From NCBI GenBank assembly GCA_947503275.1, contig CANNCZ010000002.1:578733-642732 (forward strand): a DNA stretch of 64,000 bases. The letters are read 5' to 3'. Under the pieces are notes generated by a model that was not told the origin of the DNA, made no database searches, and was given only the letters and a program-made list of their open reading frames with translations. The DNA comes from an uncultured Erythrobacter sp. Lineage in GTDB: Bacteria > Pseudomonadota > Alphaproteobacteria > Sphingomonadales > Sphingomonadaceae. A program made the position numbers and the translations under genes. Shown here piece after piece: positions 1 through 9,541 of the stretch; position 1 is the first letter of the stretch, and every line of letters starts with the position of its first letter.

Positions 1-325
1 GCAGCACTAGCGGGCCGCCCAATTCGATCTGTTCAGAGGTCAGCACACCCTGCAATGCCTCAGTCGCGGCCGCATCGATTTCTGCGCCGCCCTCGGGGAA
101 GCCAATAGTCGCATTGAGAGGCTCGAGGATGGCCACCATCACCTCCTCTTGCTCTGCCTCAACATCGGGGCGAAGGATCGAGACGGTCTCACCTTCATCC
201 GGCGACTCGGTTGTGGTGGGTTCCGGTGCATCCTCCATTGGATCAGACTGCACTTTGCACGCGCTTAACCCCAAAGCCAGTGCGGCAACCAGCGCGAGAG
301 TGGGTCCAGGCCGTGCGAAATTCAT
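1..325 (-). CDS. Outer-membrane lipoprotein, possibly OmpA-like (3' end beyond window)
   Basis: I read this from an ATG at 325 on the minus strand; the C-terminus lies beyond base 1. The first 23 residues form a lipoprotein signal peptide (positively charged start, hydrophobic core LALVAALALG) ending in the lipobox LSAC, so the mature protein would start at Cys23 and be lipidated. A short acidic, Pro/Thr/Glu-rich linker follows. The segment after that (ATIGFPEGGAEIDAAATEAL) resembles the start of an OmpA peptidoglycan-binding domain, in which a strand is followed by a helix of this kind. That reading is an inference because the decisive motif is outside the window. The gene starts 18 bases after the antiporter stop codon, so the two are probably co-transcribed. 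The lipoprotein call is firm; the OmpA call is tentative. Confidence 0.75.
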   Translation of the reverse strand, partial: MNFARPGPTLALVAALALGLSACKVQSDPMEDAPEPTTTESPDEGETVSILRPDVEAEQEEVMVAILEPLNATIGFPEGGAEIDAAATEALQGVLTSEQIELGGPLVL

Positions 326-343
326 CTGCATCCTCGTCATCTT

Positions 344-2191
344 CTATGTCGCCTGCGGTTTGACCGCCGCATCGCCTTTTTCAACCGGACGTTTGATCTG
401 CGGGGGCGCGAAGGTGATGATCGTGTCGCCCGCACGCGGTTCTGGGCGAGTCGCATGAGTGAAGAACCGCAAAGCCCCAGAGGCCCGCACCAACAATAAC
501 ATCGTCGCACTGTCCGGCAATTTCTCGCGCGCATCGTCGAAATCGAACTCATCGGAAAGCTTCGTTTTCTTGAAGACCCAGCCTTGGCGTTGATGTTCAT
601 TGACATCGCTGACGCCAAATCCTTCCTCGAACAGGGCGCGCCCGCGGATGCTCTCTGGCAGAGCATGGCGGTCATCGCCCTCGCTGTCTTCGCCGAGTTG
701 ATAGACACTATCGCGCCCGATCTCATGCGCGAATTCATTGCAAACCAGCGCGTTGTAAGCCTCATTTTCAGTCGCCGCGACCAGTACCTGAAACGGAGAG
801 AGATCGAGATTGTGCTCGGTCGCCTCGTTGAGGATTTCACCGTGATAGAATGGCAGCCCTTCGCGCCGCGCGGCACCCAGACGCTGCCAGCTGGGGTCCA
901 CGATCATAACCGGTGTTTGGATCGCCTCCATTTGCTTGGCGAGCGCAATAGTCCACGGCGTGGAGCCGACAATCAGGAGGCCGGGGCGCGAATCTCCCTT
1001 GATACCGAGCAATTTGGCCACGATCCCGATGGTGAAACCGTGCGCAATCACGGTGACCACCACTACTGCAAAGCTAAGCCCGACAAGTAGCTGACCGCCT
1101 TGGATGCCGAGATCATCGAGCCTGAGTGCGAACAAGCCGCAAATAGCCACCAGCACAATCCCGCGCGGGGCGATCCAGGCGACGAACAATCGTTCATTCC
1201 AAGGCACATCGGTGCCAAGCAGGCTGATCAATACGGTCGCTGGGCGCACAAGGAACAGCAATGCGAGCAGGAACAATAGCGGGCGGATGCTGGTCTGAAG
1301 ATAGGTCAGCTCCTCCCATTTGAGCGATGCGGAGAGCAGGATGAAAATGCCGGAGACGAGCAGAATCGCAACGTTTTCTTTAAAAGGATGGATCGAACGG
1401 ATGCTGGCGACATCGCGGTTGGCCAAGGTGATGCCCATCACAGTGACCGCGACCAGCCCGGCTTCATGCTCAATCTGATTGGTCAGAACGAACACTGCGA
1501 TCACGACGGTGAACAGGACCGGCACTTTGAGAAATTCTGGGATCGCGCCGCGCGGGAATAGGAAGGCAATTGCGCGCGCGGCCGCATATCCGACAAGGCC
1601 CGAAAGAATCGCAGCGATGATGAGCGGCGGGACCACATCAATCGGCGTTGCGCCGGGGTTTTCCTGTAAGAAACGAAAATATTCGTAGGCAATCACGGCA
1701 CACAGGGCGCCGGTAGGATCGTTGACGATGCCTTCCCATTTTAGGATCGAGTTGGGCCGTGTCTGGATATTCGCCTGACGCAGCAACGGAATCACCACAG
1801 TCGGTCCGGTGACGATCAATATCCCGCCAAACAGCACAGCAACCGGCCAAACCAGCCCCGCAATATAAAACCCTGCAAGCGTGCCCAGTGCCCATCCGAC
1901 CAACACGCCAACCGTGGCGAGCCGCATGACCGCTTTGCCCGAGTGCCGGAGTTCTTTGAGGTCAAGGCTCAGTCCGCCTTCAAACAGGATCAGCGCCACG
2001 CCAACGCTGATCATAGGGTCTAGCATATCGCCAAAGGCCGCTTCTGGATCGATCAGCCCGGTGATCGGTCCAGCGATAAAGCCCGCCGCCAACATCAACA
2101 CAATCGCTGGCCAACCTGTGCGCCACGCAACCCACTGCGCGCCGACGCCTAGGGCGCCGACGGCTGCGATTACAATTGCTTGTGATTCCAT
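344..2191 (-). CDS. CPA1-type cation:proton antiporter with C-terminal RCK/TrkA-N-like domain
   Basis: The protein has 615 residues. The first ~390 are a run of hydrophobic segments typical of the Na+(K+)/H+ exchanger fold, with FEGGLSLDL in an early helix and NDPTGAL, the conserved Asp-containing motif of NhaP-like exchangers. Residues ~400-490 (GLLIVGSTPW, MIVDPS, VLVAATEN) look like a Rossmann TrkA-N/RCK ligand-binding domain that would gate the carrier by nucleotide binding. It acts in the inner membrane in cation and pH homeostasis. It lies 80 bases downstream of apt and just upstream of the lipoprotein gene, all on the minus strand. Whether it prefers K+ or Na+ cannot be told from sequence. 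Confidence 0.9.
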   Translation of the reverse strand: MESQAIVIAAVGALGVGAQWVAWRTGWPAIVLMLAAGFIAGPITGLIDPEAAFGDMLDPMISVGVALILFEGGLSLDLKELRHSGKAVMRLATVGVLVGWALGTLAGFYIAGLVWPVAVLFGGILIVTGPTVVIPLLRQANIQTRPNSILKWEGIVNDPTGALCAVIAYEYFRFLQENPGATPIDVVPPLIIAAILSGLVGYAAARAIAFLFPRGAIPEFLKVPVLFTVVIAVFVLTNQIEHEAGLVAVTVMGITLANRDVASIRSIHPFKENVAILLVSGIFILLSASLKWEELTYLQTSIRPLLFLLALLFLVRPATVLISLLGTDVPWNERLFVAWIAPRGIVLVAICGLFALRLDDLGIQGGQLLVGLSFAVVVVTVIAHGFTIGIVAKLLGIKGDSRPGLLIVGSTPWTIALAKQMEAIQTPVMIVDPSWQRLGAARREGLPFYHGEILNEATEHNLDLSPFQVLVAATENEAYNALVCNEFAHEIGRDSVYQLGEDSEGDDRHALPESIRGRALFEEGFGVSDVNEHQRQGWVFKKTKLSDEFDFDDAREKLPDSATMLLLVRASGALRFFTHATRPEPRAGDTIITFAPPQIKRPVEKGDAAVKPQAT

Positions 2192-2250
2192 TGAAATGGC
2201 GTTGGTCCTCAGGTCATATACGCGTAAGCGATGCGATGTGTTCCAACATG

Positions 2251-2265
2251 ATTGCGCATCGCAAT
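2251..2265. repeat. Short inverted repeat between apt and the antiporter gene
   Basis: ATTGCG-CAT-CGCAAT is a perfect 6-bp inverted repeat with a 3-base loop in the 80-base gap between apt and the antiporter. On the plus strand it is followed by TTTT, but no gene is transcribed in that direction here, so a terminator role is doubtful. It could be an operator or a weak attenuator. This is a low-confidence observation. Confidence 0.3.
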
Positions 2266-2271
2266 TTTTGT

Positions 2272-2823
2272 CTAGTCGCCTTCAAACTGCATCAGGGCAG
2301 CAACCTCAACCCCTGCTCCACGCAATCTGTCCGCTCCGCCAAGGTCCGGCAGATCGATCACAAACAGCGCATCTTGCACATTCGCGCCCGCCATTCTGAG
2401 CAATTCGGTTGTTGCAAGTGCCGTGCCGCCGGTCGCGATTAAATCATCGACGATCACTACCTTCTCTCCATCAGCGACGGCGTCGGGGTCCATCTCTAAG
2501 CGGTCCGTACCATATTCGAGCGCGTAGTCGATGCCGAGCGTGGTCACCGGTAGCTTTCCCGGTTTGCGCACCGGCACAAAGCCTACGCCTAGCGTCACCG
2601 CCACAGCAGCGCCGAAGATAAAACCGCGCGCTTCCATCCCCGCAATCTTCTGTGCACCCGCCGCGCGAGCAAGCATCGCCAAATGGTACACACTGGCCGC
2701 CATGCCATCACCATGCCCAATCAGCGTGGTGATATCGCGGAACTGGATGCCGGGTTCGGGGAAATCGGGAACGGTGCGGACTAGGGTTTTGATCTGATCC
2801 GGCGTCATAACTATGTCGCTCAT
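2272..2823 (-). CDS. apt: Adenine phosphoribosyltransferase
   Basis: The protein converts adenine plus PRPP to AMP in cytoplasmic purine salvage. It has 183 residues, the normal family length. The PRPP-binding loop of type I phosphoribosyltransferases is visible at residues 122-134 (VVIVDDLIATGGT). The N-terminal FPEPGIQFRDIT segment and the MEARGFIFG block are characteristic of Apt. It stands alone between the petABC terminator and the antiporter gene. No alternative assignment is likely. Confidence 0.97.
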   Translation of the reverse strand: MSDIVMTPDQIKTLVRTVPDFPEPGIQFRDITTLIGHGDGMAASVYHLAMLARAAGAQKIAGMEARGFIFGAAVAVTLGVGFVPVRKPGKLPVTTLGIDYALEYGTDRLEMDPDAVADGEKVVIVDDLIATGGTALATTELLRMAGANVQDALFVIDLPDLGGADRLRGAGVEVAALMQFEGD

Positions 2824-2885
2824 ATCGATATCCTTACTCGCGCTAACGCCACGGCCAGCGCCTCTGGGGCGATGATCTGTAGGCC

Positions 2886-2925
2886 CAAAAACAAACGCCC
2901 CGTGATCGGTAAAGGATCACGGGGC
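2886..2925 (-). terminator. Rho-independent terminator of petABC
   Basis: GCCCCGTGATC (2897-2907) and its perfect complement (2915-2925) form an 11-bp stem with a 7-base loop. Read on the minus strand it is followed by a T-rich tract (GTTTGTTTTT). It sits 30 bases after the petC stop codon, so it should end the bc1 operon transcript and insulate apt. Confidence 0.9.
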
Positions 2926-2954
2926 ATTCGTATAATTGCAATGTGCAAAAGCGG

Positions 2955-3803
2955 TTACTTCTTCTTAGGCTTCATCCCGGCCCAAACCGATTTGTAAGAC
3001 AAAAAGCCCAAACCGGTTGCAAACAGCAGGAACGCAATCACAAAGAAACCAGTTTGCTTGCGCTGGATCAGCGAAGGCTCACCCGCCCATGTCAGGAACG
3101 CAGTCACGTCAGCCGACATCTGCTCCGTGGTCGCCTCTGTGCCGTCGGCATAGGTCACGATATCGGGCAAAAGCTGCGGCGGCATGGCGATGTTGATGTT
3201 GTAGAAATATTCGTTGAAATACAGACCCGGCGGCGTTTCGAACTCGGGCGATTTCGCGACGTCCTCTGGATCGGGCTCATTGTAGCCCTGCATCAGCGAG
3301 TAGACATAGTGGACGCCGTCCTTGCGCGCCTTTGTGATCAACGAAAGATCAGGCGGGATCGCATTGTTGTTGAACGCGCGCGCTTCGACATCATTGGCAT
3401 AGGGTGCCGGGAAATAGTCAGTGGGAATACCGGGACGCTCAATCGCTGAGCCATCCTTGCCATCGATCCCCGGAACCATCCAGCTTGCCGCCTCTGCGCG
3501 AACTTCAGCCTCGGAATAGCCAAGGTCTTCGAGATTACGGAAAGCGACATATTGCAGGCTGTGACAGGCCGAGCACACTTCTTTGTACACCTGATAACCG
3601 CGCTGCAATTGCTGCGTGTCCCAGTTGCCCATTGGCCCTTCGAAAGAGAATCCGCCCTCTGGCGAAATGTTCTCTTCCTGAAACGCGTAGTAATCGGGCT
3701 TTTCCGGAAATGCGAAATTGAGCGCACCGGGCAACAGCGACCACAGCAGCAGGACTGCAGTAAGTCCCAAGCCAAAGATGATGCCTCCAAGTCGAATTGT
3801 CAT
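2955..3803 (-). CDS. petC: Cytochrome c1 of the bc1 complex
   Basis: This 282-residue subunit carries haem c in complex III and passes electrons from the Rieske protein to cytochrome c at the periplasmic face. The haem attachment site CSACH is at residues 77-81, and AMPPQL further on is the likely region of the axial methionine. A hydrophobic N-terminal segment (residues ~7-30) exports the protein, and a C-terminal helix (residues ~253-275) followed by a lysine-rich tail anchors it. It is the last gene of petA-petB-petC, 48 bases after petB and ahead of a strong terminator. Cytochromes b and c1 are separate here, not fused as in some rhizobia. Confidence 0.97.
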   Translation of the reverse strand: MTIRLGGIIFGLGLTAVLLLWSLLPGALNFAFPEKPDYYAFQEENISPEGGFSFEGPMGNWDTQQLQRGYQVYKEVCSACHSLQYVAFRNLEDLGYSEAEVRAEAASWMVPGIDGKDGSAIERPGIPTDYFPAPYANDVEARAFNNNAIPPDLSLITKARKDGVHYVYSLMQGYNEPDPEDVAKSPEFETPPGLYFNEYFYNINIAMPPQLLPDIVTYADGTEATTEQMSADVTAFLTWAGEPSLIQRKQTGFFVIAFLLFATGLGFLSYKSVWAGMKPKKK

Positions 3804-3851
3804 AACTCTGTCTCGTTCTCGGGTCGTTCAGATAAACGGGTTGGTGTGCAA

Positions 3852-5210
3852 TTATTCGGCAGGCTGCAATGCGCCGTCAGGTGCATCGCTGTCATGCTTT
3901 CCAGCCGCCGGTGGAGTTGGCGGTGAGCCTGCATCATCGTCCTTCCCTAGCACCGCCTCGGTAATCGAGAATGGCATAGGCTTGGGAATTTCGATCTGAC
4001 TGACGATCGGCAGGATCACCAGGAAATGCAGGAAGTAGTAAGCTGTGAAGATCTGGCTGAGTACGATAAACGGCTCTTCTGGCTTAGCGCCGCCAAGATA
4101 GAACAGACCGGCCATGCAAACCACGAAGATCCAGAAGAACACTCGGAACAGCGGACGGTAAGAGCCGGAGCGGACCGGGCTTTTGTCGAGCCATGGCAGG
4201 AAGAACCATACGAGGATTGATGCGAACATCGCGATCACGCCGAGCAGCTTCGCTTCGATCAAAACAATGCCGGTGAATGGAATCGTCAGGTCACCGGTAA
4301 AGGCACGCAGAATCGCGTAGAACGGATAGAAATACCATTCCGGAACGATCAGCGCGGGGGTCGAAAGCGGGTTTGCTTCGACCCAGTTATCCGGGTGGCC
4401 CAGCAGGTTTGGCCCAAAAAACACGATCGCGGCGAAGAAAGTCAGGATTAGCCCCAAAAACCAGCCGTCCTTGGCAGTGTAATAGGGATGGAAAGGAACG
4501 GTATCGCTCTCCTTCTTCACTTCAACACCTGACGGGTTTGACGAGCCTGGGATGTGCAGCGCCCAAATGTGCAGGATGACAACACCCAAGATCACAAACG
4601 GCAGCAGGAAGTGAAGAGAGAAGAAGCGGTTCAGGGTGGAATCGTTCGGCGCATAACCGCCGACCAGCCACACTTGCAGCGGCTCACCAATGAACGGGAT
4701 CGCCCCGAACAGACCGGTGATCACCTTCGCCCCCCAGAAGCTCATCTGCCCCCACGGCAGGACATAGCCCATGAACGCAGTCGCCATCATCAACAAGAAG
4801 ATGACCACGCCCAGCAGCCAGATCATCTCGCGCGGGGCTTTGTAAGAGGAGTAGAAGAACCCGCGGAAAATGTGCAGGTAGATCACCATAAAGAAGAAGC
4901 TCGCGCCGTTGGCGTGGCCATACTTCATCAACCAGCCATAATTCACATCGCGCATGATGTGTTCAATCTGGCCAAAGGCAACTTCGGTGTTGGCGGCATA
5001 GTGCATCGCCAAAACAACGCCGGTTATGATCTGGAACACCAAGAAGAACCCGGCGAGCACGCCGAAATTCCACATATAGTTGAGATTGCGCGGAACCGGA
5101 TAGCCAGCACCGATCGCGCTGTAGACCAGCCGCGGCAAAGGCAATTTCTCATCGATCCACTTAGTGAAATCGTTTTTCGGTTCGTACTGATTGGCCCAGG
5201 CGAAGCTCAT
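3852..5210 (-). CDS. petB: Cytochrome b of the bc1 complex
   Basis: This 452-residue integral membrane subunit carries haems bL and bH and both quinone sites of complex III. Eight or so hydrophobic segments are visible. The paired His-containing helices (MHYAANTEVAF, HANGASFFF; later HFLLPF and LHIWALHIPG) supply the haem ligands, and PEWYFYPFYAILR contains the PEWY motif of the quinol-oxidising Qo site. About 40 C-terminal residues (Asp/Pro/Ala-rich) extend past the last helix. It lies between petA (61 bases) and petC, as in most alphaproteobacteria. Confidence 0.98.
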   Translation of the reverse strand: MSFAWANQYEPKNDFTKWIDEKLPLPRLVYSAIGAGYPVPRNLNYMWNFGVLAGFFLVFQIITGVVLAMHYAANTEVAFGQIEHIMRDVNYGWLMKYGHANGASFFFMVIYLHIFRGFFYSSYKAPREMIWLLGVVIFLLMMATAFMGYVLPWGQMSFWGAKVITGLFGAIPFIGEPLQVWLVGGYAPNDSTLNRFFSLHFLLPFVILGVVILHIWALHIPGSSNPSGVEVKKESDTVPFHPYYTAKDGWFLGLILTFFAAIVFFGPNLLGHPDNWVEANPLSTPALIVPEWYFYPFYAILRAFTGDLTIPFTGIVLIEAKLLGVIAMFASILVWFFLPWLDKSPVRSGSYRPLFRVFFWIFVVCMAGLFYLGGAKPEEPFIVLSQIFTAYYFLHFLVILPIVSQIEIPKPMPFSITEAVLGKDDDAGSPPTPPAAGKHDSDAPDGALQPAE

Positions 5211-5271
5211 AATGCTCTCTTGCTCGTTACTCAGCGTTTGAAAAAAGGCGGCGTTTAGTGGTTACGAAAAA

Positions 5272-5826
5272 TCACCCGACGCGGATGACGGTTTCGGATG
5301 CAAATTCGAATTCAGGTACAGCGAGGTTAGTTGGCGCAGGGCCTTTGCGGATGCGGCCAGCAATGTCGTAGTGCGAACCGTGGCAAGGACAGAAATAGCC
5401 GTCAAACTCGCCCTTGTCCTCACCTTCGCCCGCACCCAGCGGCACACAGCCCAAGTGGGTGCAAACGCCCAGCGTCACAAGCACGTCGGCATTGCCTTCG
5501 CCCAAACGATCCAAAAGCGTTTCAGGATCGCGCATGTCAGCGCTATCATCGGCTTGCGCCTCAGCGATCTCTTCTGGCGTCAGACGCTTCACAAACAAAG
5601 GTTGATCGCGGAATGTTGCCTTGATCGACTGACCTGGCTCAATTGAGGACACATCAACATCGGTGGTCGATGCGGCCAGCACGTCCTTAGTCGGGGCCAT
5701 CTGGCTGACGAGAGGAAACAGAACCGAAGCCCCGCCAACGCCGGCGGTGCTGATGGCTGCAATATGGATCCAATCGCGGCGACGCACGCCGTCTTGGGCA
5801 CCTTCTGCAGTAGAGGCCATAATCAT
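5272..5826 (-). CDS. petA: Ubiquinol-cytochrome c reductase Rieske iron-sulfur subunit
   Basis: This 184-residue protein is the mobile [2Fe-2S] subunit of complex III. The cluster is bound by CTHLGC (residues 122-127) and CPCHGS (146-151); the outer cysteines form the usual disulfide. The N-terminus has RRRDW followed by a hydrophobic helix, a twin-arginine signal that normally stays uncleaved as membrane anchor. Two in-frame ATGs six bases apart are possible (5826 or 5820); AAGGG upstream fits 5820 slightly better by spacing. It is the first gene of petABC; the promoter must lie in the 210-base gap up to 6037. Confidence 0.97.
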   Translation of the reverse strand: MIMASTAEGAQDGVRRRDWIHIAAISTAGVGGASVLFPLVSQMAPTKDVLAASTTDVDVSSIEPGQSIKATFRDQPLFVKRLTPEEIAEAQADDSADMRDPETLLDRLGEGNADVLVTLGVCTHLGCVPLGAGEGEDKGEFDGYFCPCHGSHYDIAGRIRKGPAPTNLAVPEFEFASETVIRVG

Positions 5827-6017
5827 GTACCCTTATTCATCTTGCCGCGAAAATGTCATTCACGGGCTTGGTCAGTCGCTCTTTTGCCGAACGGCGCCAG
5901 AGCTTTCGAGATTATCCTATTGGTGGCCGAACGCACGTGTCGCACATTCGATCCCGGTTGCGGCGCATATACGGCAAATCGCCGCAATTCCAACCGTCGT
6001 TTTGAGCATTGTGTGTT

Positions 6018-6033
6018 CGCTTGCGTGCAAGCG
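6018..6033. repeat. Near-palindrome in the petA upstream gap
   Basis: CGCTTGC-GT-GCAAGCG is a 7-bp inverted repeat with a two-base centre, immediately after the stop codon of the YfiH-family gene and about 190 bases upstream of petA. It is not followed by a T-tract on the minus strand, so it is a poor terminator. It may be a regulator-binding site for petABC. Confidence 0.3.
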
Positions 6034-6036
6034 GCG

Positions 6037-6834
6037 TCAGGGGACCGCTATGATACTGATTTGCCGACCGTAATTCGGCTCTCCGTTTTGTGCTGCGCGG
6101 CGGTAAGAGTGGTAATGCGCATTATCGCAATAGGTATCACGCGAAATATCCGTAGTGACCGCAAGGCGAAGCGTGTGCAATTTTGCACTAACATAACCCG
6201 GAAGGTCAAAATGCCAGCGCGCAATTCCTTCGCGCATGGGGGCGTCCGCAAAGTGGCGGTCATCGCTGACGGTAAAGTTATCGCGGAATGCAGCGTCCAC
6301 CTCGTAGCTGGTCTGCGCGATGGTTGGGCCAACAACGGCAACGATCCGCGCGCGCCGCGCCCCCAGCGCCTCCATCGCAGCAACGGTGTTATCCAGAACA
6401 CTGCCGCGCTCATCGCCTACCGCTCCGCGCCATCCGGCATGGGCGGCACCCACAACGCCAGCCTCTCGGTCGGCGAAGAGCACCGGGGCGCAATCGGCGG
6501 TCACTATGCCGAGCGCGATATCGTCGCGCGCGGTGACCACAGCATCGGCAACGGGCCGACCTTCGGCGGCGTCAGGCCAAAGCTGGCCGAGCGTGACCAC
6601 TTCGGGAGAGTGCACCTGATGCGGAGCCTGTAGCGGCGCACCATGCAGGATCGCATCCGCCGCTGCGCTCCGCAAATGCCGAACATCCTCGGCCTCACCC
6701 GGCCCGCCATAACCGAATTGATGCGCACCCCCTGCTGAACCGAAAAAGCCATGCGGCACCCCATCCAAGGCATCGGCGCGTGCGATGTCAAAGTTAGGGG
6801 TCACAGGCAGGTCGGGGCTCATGGGATCAGCCAT
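6037..6834 (-). CDS. pgeF: YfiH/PgeF-family polyphenol oxidase (laccase-domain purine nucleoside enzyme)
   Basis: Members of this family are cytoplasmic metal-dependent enzymes described as peptidoglycan-editing factor and as purine nucleoside phosphorylase/adenosine deaminase. Visible signatures are PHQVHSPEVV, TADCAPVLFAD and AAHAGWRG, which supply the metal-binding His and Cys residues, then VGPTI and a C-terminal D-x-Y-C segment. I place the start at the ATG at 6834: it overlaps the pepN stop codon by 8 bases and has GGAG eight bases upstream. A longer open frame to 6891 lies inside pepN and is unlikely. The length (265 residues) is normal. Confidence 0.88.
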   Translation of the reverse strand: MADPMSPDLPVTPNFDIARADALDGVPHGFFGSAGGAHQFGYGGPGEAEDVRHLRSAAADAILHGAPLQAPHQVHSPEVVTLGQLWPDAAEGRPVADAVVTARDDIALGIVTADCAPVLFADREAGVVGAAHAGWRGAVGDERGSVLDNTVAAMEALGARRARIVAVVGPTIAQTSYEVDAAFRDNFTVSDDRHFADAPMREGIARWHFDLPGYVSAKLHTLRLAVTTDISRDTYCDNAHYHSYRRAAQNGEPNYGRQISIIAVP

Positions 6835-9490
6835 CGAGGCTCCGGCTAACTTGCTCAAAGGTATCGCGCGACAGGTTCTCAGCCGCCGCAATGCGCTCCA
6901 GTTCCGCCTTCATCAACCCCGCACGCGCGGGTTCAATCCGCCGCCATTTGCCCAAAGGCGTGACAAAGCGCGCCGCCGTTTGTGGGTTGATCGGGTCCAG
7001 CGCGATGATCACCTCGGCGATCATCCGATAGCCTGCTCCCGACGCGTCGTGGAACGCACAAGGGTTACTGGCAAAGGCCATGTAGAGCGAGCGCACGCGG
7101 TTCGGGTTTGACATGGTGAAGTCGGGATGGTCCGCCAGCGCTTTGACTTGATCAATCACGTCCGGGTGCAGCGAGAGCGCCTGAAGCGTGAACCATTTGT
7201 CGACCACCAGATCGTTGTCTTTGAACCGGTCATAGAATGCGTTGAGAGCATTCTCCCTTTCTGGCCGGTCAAGTCCGCATAGCACCATCAAAGCGCCCTG
7301 TTGGTCGGTCATATTATCCGCGCCGTTGAATTGATCAAAGGCGAGTGTCCCTGCACGGTCCGCGTCACCGGACGCAATCAATCCTAGCGCCGCATTCTTG
7401 ACCTTACGCGCACCGCGGCCATTCTCATCCGCATAAGGTGTATCCATCGCCCCCTGCCAAATCTCCTGCAACTCATCCAAAAGCGCAGCGCCGATTGCGG
7501 TCTTCAACCCCTCTCGCACAGTGTGAATTGTGCCGGGGTCCGCTTTGCGTTCACCGGTCGCCATCGCCTCGAACAAATAAGTCTCGCTCGGCAACAGCAT
7601 CAATTCGCCGCGCATGGAATCGTCGAGCAACGCATCGGTTAGGATCGCGCGAAACGCCTCGATCAGCGCAGCCTCACCGCCATCGACGCTGTCCCCGCAA
7701 GCTTTCGCGACGAGATGGTTAACAGCAAGCTCCTGCAACGCCTCATAGCGCGCAAAGGGATCGTCGTCATGCGCGGCAAGGAAGCCGAGATCGGCATTGG
7801 CAAGCTCGCGTTCGATAATCACTGGCGCAGTGTATCCGCGATTGATTGAAACCACCGGATCAGGCCCGGCCAACGGGAGGTCAAAGGTCTGCTCCGCCTC
7901 ACTCAGGACGATCAAATGTTCTGCACCCAGACTCTCCGAACCACGCGAATGCACAGCCACACGTAGGGGGATTGGCATAGGCTGCTTATCCGGCTGACCC
8001 GGTGTGGCGGGAACGGTTTGCGACAGCGTTAAGCGCAAAGTGTCTCCCACAACCTCCTGAACAACGGTGACCGTCGGTGTGCCAGCTTGGCGATACCAGT
8101 TGCGGAATTGGGTGAGGTCCAGCCCCGCCCCGTCCTCAATCGCGGTGATAAAATCCTCGCACGTCGCCGCTTCGCCATCGTGGCGGTCGAAATAGAGGTC
8201 GGTGCCTTTGCGGAACGCTTCCACACCGCACATGCTGCGCATCATGCGGATGACCTCTGCGCCCTTATTGTAGACGGTGGCGGTGTAGAAATTGCTGATC
8301 TCGCGATAGCTGTCCGGGCGGATTGGGTGGGCGAGTGGCCCGGCATCCTCGGGGAATTGTGCCGCGCGAAGGATGCGCACATCCTCAATCCGCTTAACCG
8401 CCTCGCCGCGCATATCTTGGCTGAACAGCTGATCGCGCAGGACCGTAAAACCCTCTTTCAAAGATAGCTGAAACCAATCGCGGCAGGTGATCCGGTTGCC
8501 TGACCAATTGTGAAAATACTCATGCGCGATCACGCCTTCGACGGCGTCAAAGTCGCCATCGGTTGCGGTCTCAACATCGGCCAGCACATATTTGGTGTTG
8601 AAGACATTGAGCCCCTTATTCTCCATCGCCCCCATATTGAAATCGGAAACCGCGACGATGTTATAGAGGTCGAGATCATATTCGCGCCCGAATGTGTTTT
8701 CATCCCACTTCATCGATTGGTGGAGCGATTCCAAAGCGTGATCGGTCCGCGCCAGATCCTCTGGACGAACCCAGATATTGCACTCAACCTCGCGGCCACC
8801 AACCGTGGTGAAAGGGCCGGATTTGGCGACCAGATCGCCTGCGACCAGCGCAAAAAGATAGGACGGCTTGGGCCATGGGTCGTGCCATTCGGCGAAGTGG
8901 CGGCCGCCGTCTAGATCGCCGACATTCTCTTTGTTCCCATTGCACAAGAGGATCGGAAAGAGCGCTTTATCGCCGACCATCCGCACACTGTATGTCGAGA
9001 GGACATCAGGGCGATCGGGGAAGAATGTGATGCGGCGAAACCCTTCCGCCTCGCATTGCGTGCAAAGCATTCCGTTTGAGGCATAAAGACCCATCAAGGT
9101 CGTGTTGGTGCTGGGATTGATCGTGGTTGCGATCTGGACCTGATGTGATTTGCCCAAAGCAGCGCCCGGTATCGTGACAACCAGATCATCGCCGTCGACG
9201 CCGCATTGCGCAGGCTTGCCGTCCACCGTCACACTGGATGCTTTCAAACCATCGCCGTTGAGGCGCAGTTCGGATGAGACTTCGGCCGCTGGATTGGGCT
9301 CAATCGTAAGCCGCGATGTGACCTTTGTCTCCTCAACCCCGAGATCGAAATGCAGCGTCGTCTGCGGGACCAGCCATGCAAACGGCTTGTAGTCAGCGCG
9401 CTGAATCACAGGCGGTTGAACAGGGGTCGGGGCGCCATCGGCCAGTTGAGCGTTGCCTTCGGGGTTTGTCGGGGTAGCAGCAATATCCAT
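6827..9490 (-). CDS. pepN: Aminopeptidase N, M1 family zinc metallopeptidase
   Basis: This 887-residue cytoplasmic aminopeptidase removes N-terminal residues from peptides. The substrate-anchoring motif GAMEN is at residues 287-291 and the zinc site HEYFH at 323-327, with the third ligand Glu in LKEGFT near residue 346. The C-terminal ~400 residues form the helical domain typical of the bacterial (E. coli-type) branch. It is divergent from the Rossmann gene at 9542, with a 51-base gap holding both promoters, and is translationally coupled to the YfiH-family gene. Confidence 0.96.
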   Translation of the reverse strand: MDIAATPTNPEGNAQLADGAPTPVQPPVIQRADYKPFAWLVPQTTLHFDLGVEETKVTSRLTIEPNPAAEVSSELRLNGDGLKASSVTVDGKPAQCGVDGDDLVVTIPGAALGKSHQVQIATTINPSTNTTLMGLYASNGMLCTQCEAEGFRRITFFPDRPDVLSTYSVRMVGDKALFPILLCNGNKENVGDLDGGRHFAEWHDPWPKPSYLFALVAGDLVAKSGPFTTVGGREVECNIWVRPEDLARTDHALESLHQSMKWDENTFGREYDLDLYNIVAVSDFNMGAMENKGLNVFNTKYVLADVETATDGDFDAVEGVIAHEYFHNWSGNRITCRDWFQLSLKEGFTVLRDQLFSQDMRGEAVKRIEDVRILRAAQFPEDAGPLAHPIRPDSYREISNFYTATVYNKGAEVIRMMRSMCGVEAFRKGTDLYFDRHDGEAATCEDFITAIEDGAGLDLTQFRNWYRQAGTPTVTVVQEVVGDTLRLTLSQTVPATPGQPDKQPMPIPLRVAVHSRGSESLGAEHLIVLSEAEQTFDLPLAGPDPVVSINRGYTAPVIIERELANADLGFLAAHDDDPFARYEALQELAVNHLVAKACGDSVDGGEAALIEAFRAILTDALLDDSMRGELMLLPSETYLFEAMATGERKADPGTIHTVREGLKTAIGAALLDELQEIWQGAMDTPYADENGRGARKVKNAALGLIASGDADRAGTLAFDQFNGADNMTDQQGALMVLCGLDRPERENALNAFYDRFKDNDLVVDKWFTLQALSLHPDVIDQVKALADHPDFTMSNPNRVRSLYMAFASNPCAFHDASGAGYRMIAEVIIALDPINPQTAARFVTPLGKWRRIEPARAGLMKAELERIAAAENLSRDTFEQVSRSLDG

Positions 9491-9541
9491 AAGTGTTGAT
9501 TTAGATTGATTTCAGCCCGCGTCCAGCGTCACAAGGCTCGC

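Noticed and set aside
2251..2269. Inverted repeat plus TTTTT as a terminator
   Set aside because: The T-tract is on the plus strand, where no gene is transcribed; kept only as a short repeat.
6835..6891. Longer start for the YfiH-family gene
   Set aside because: It lies inside pepN, and the ATG at 6834 gives a normal length with a ribosome binding site.
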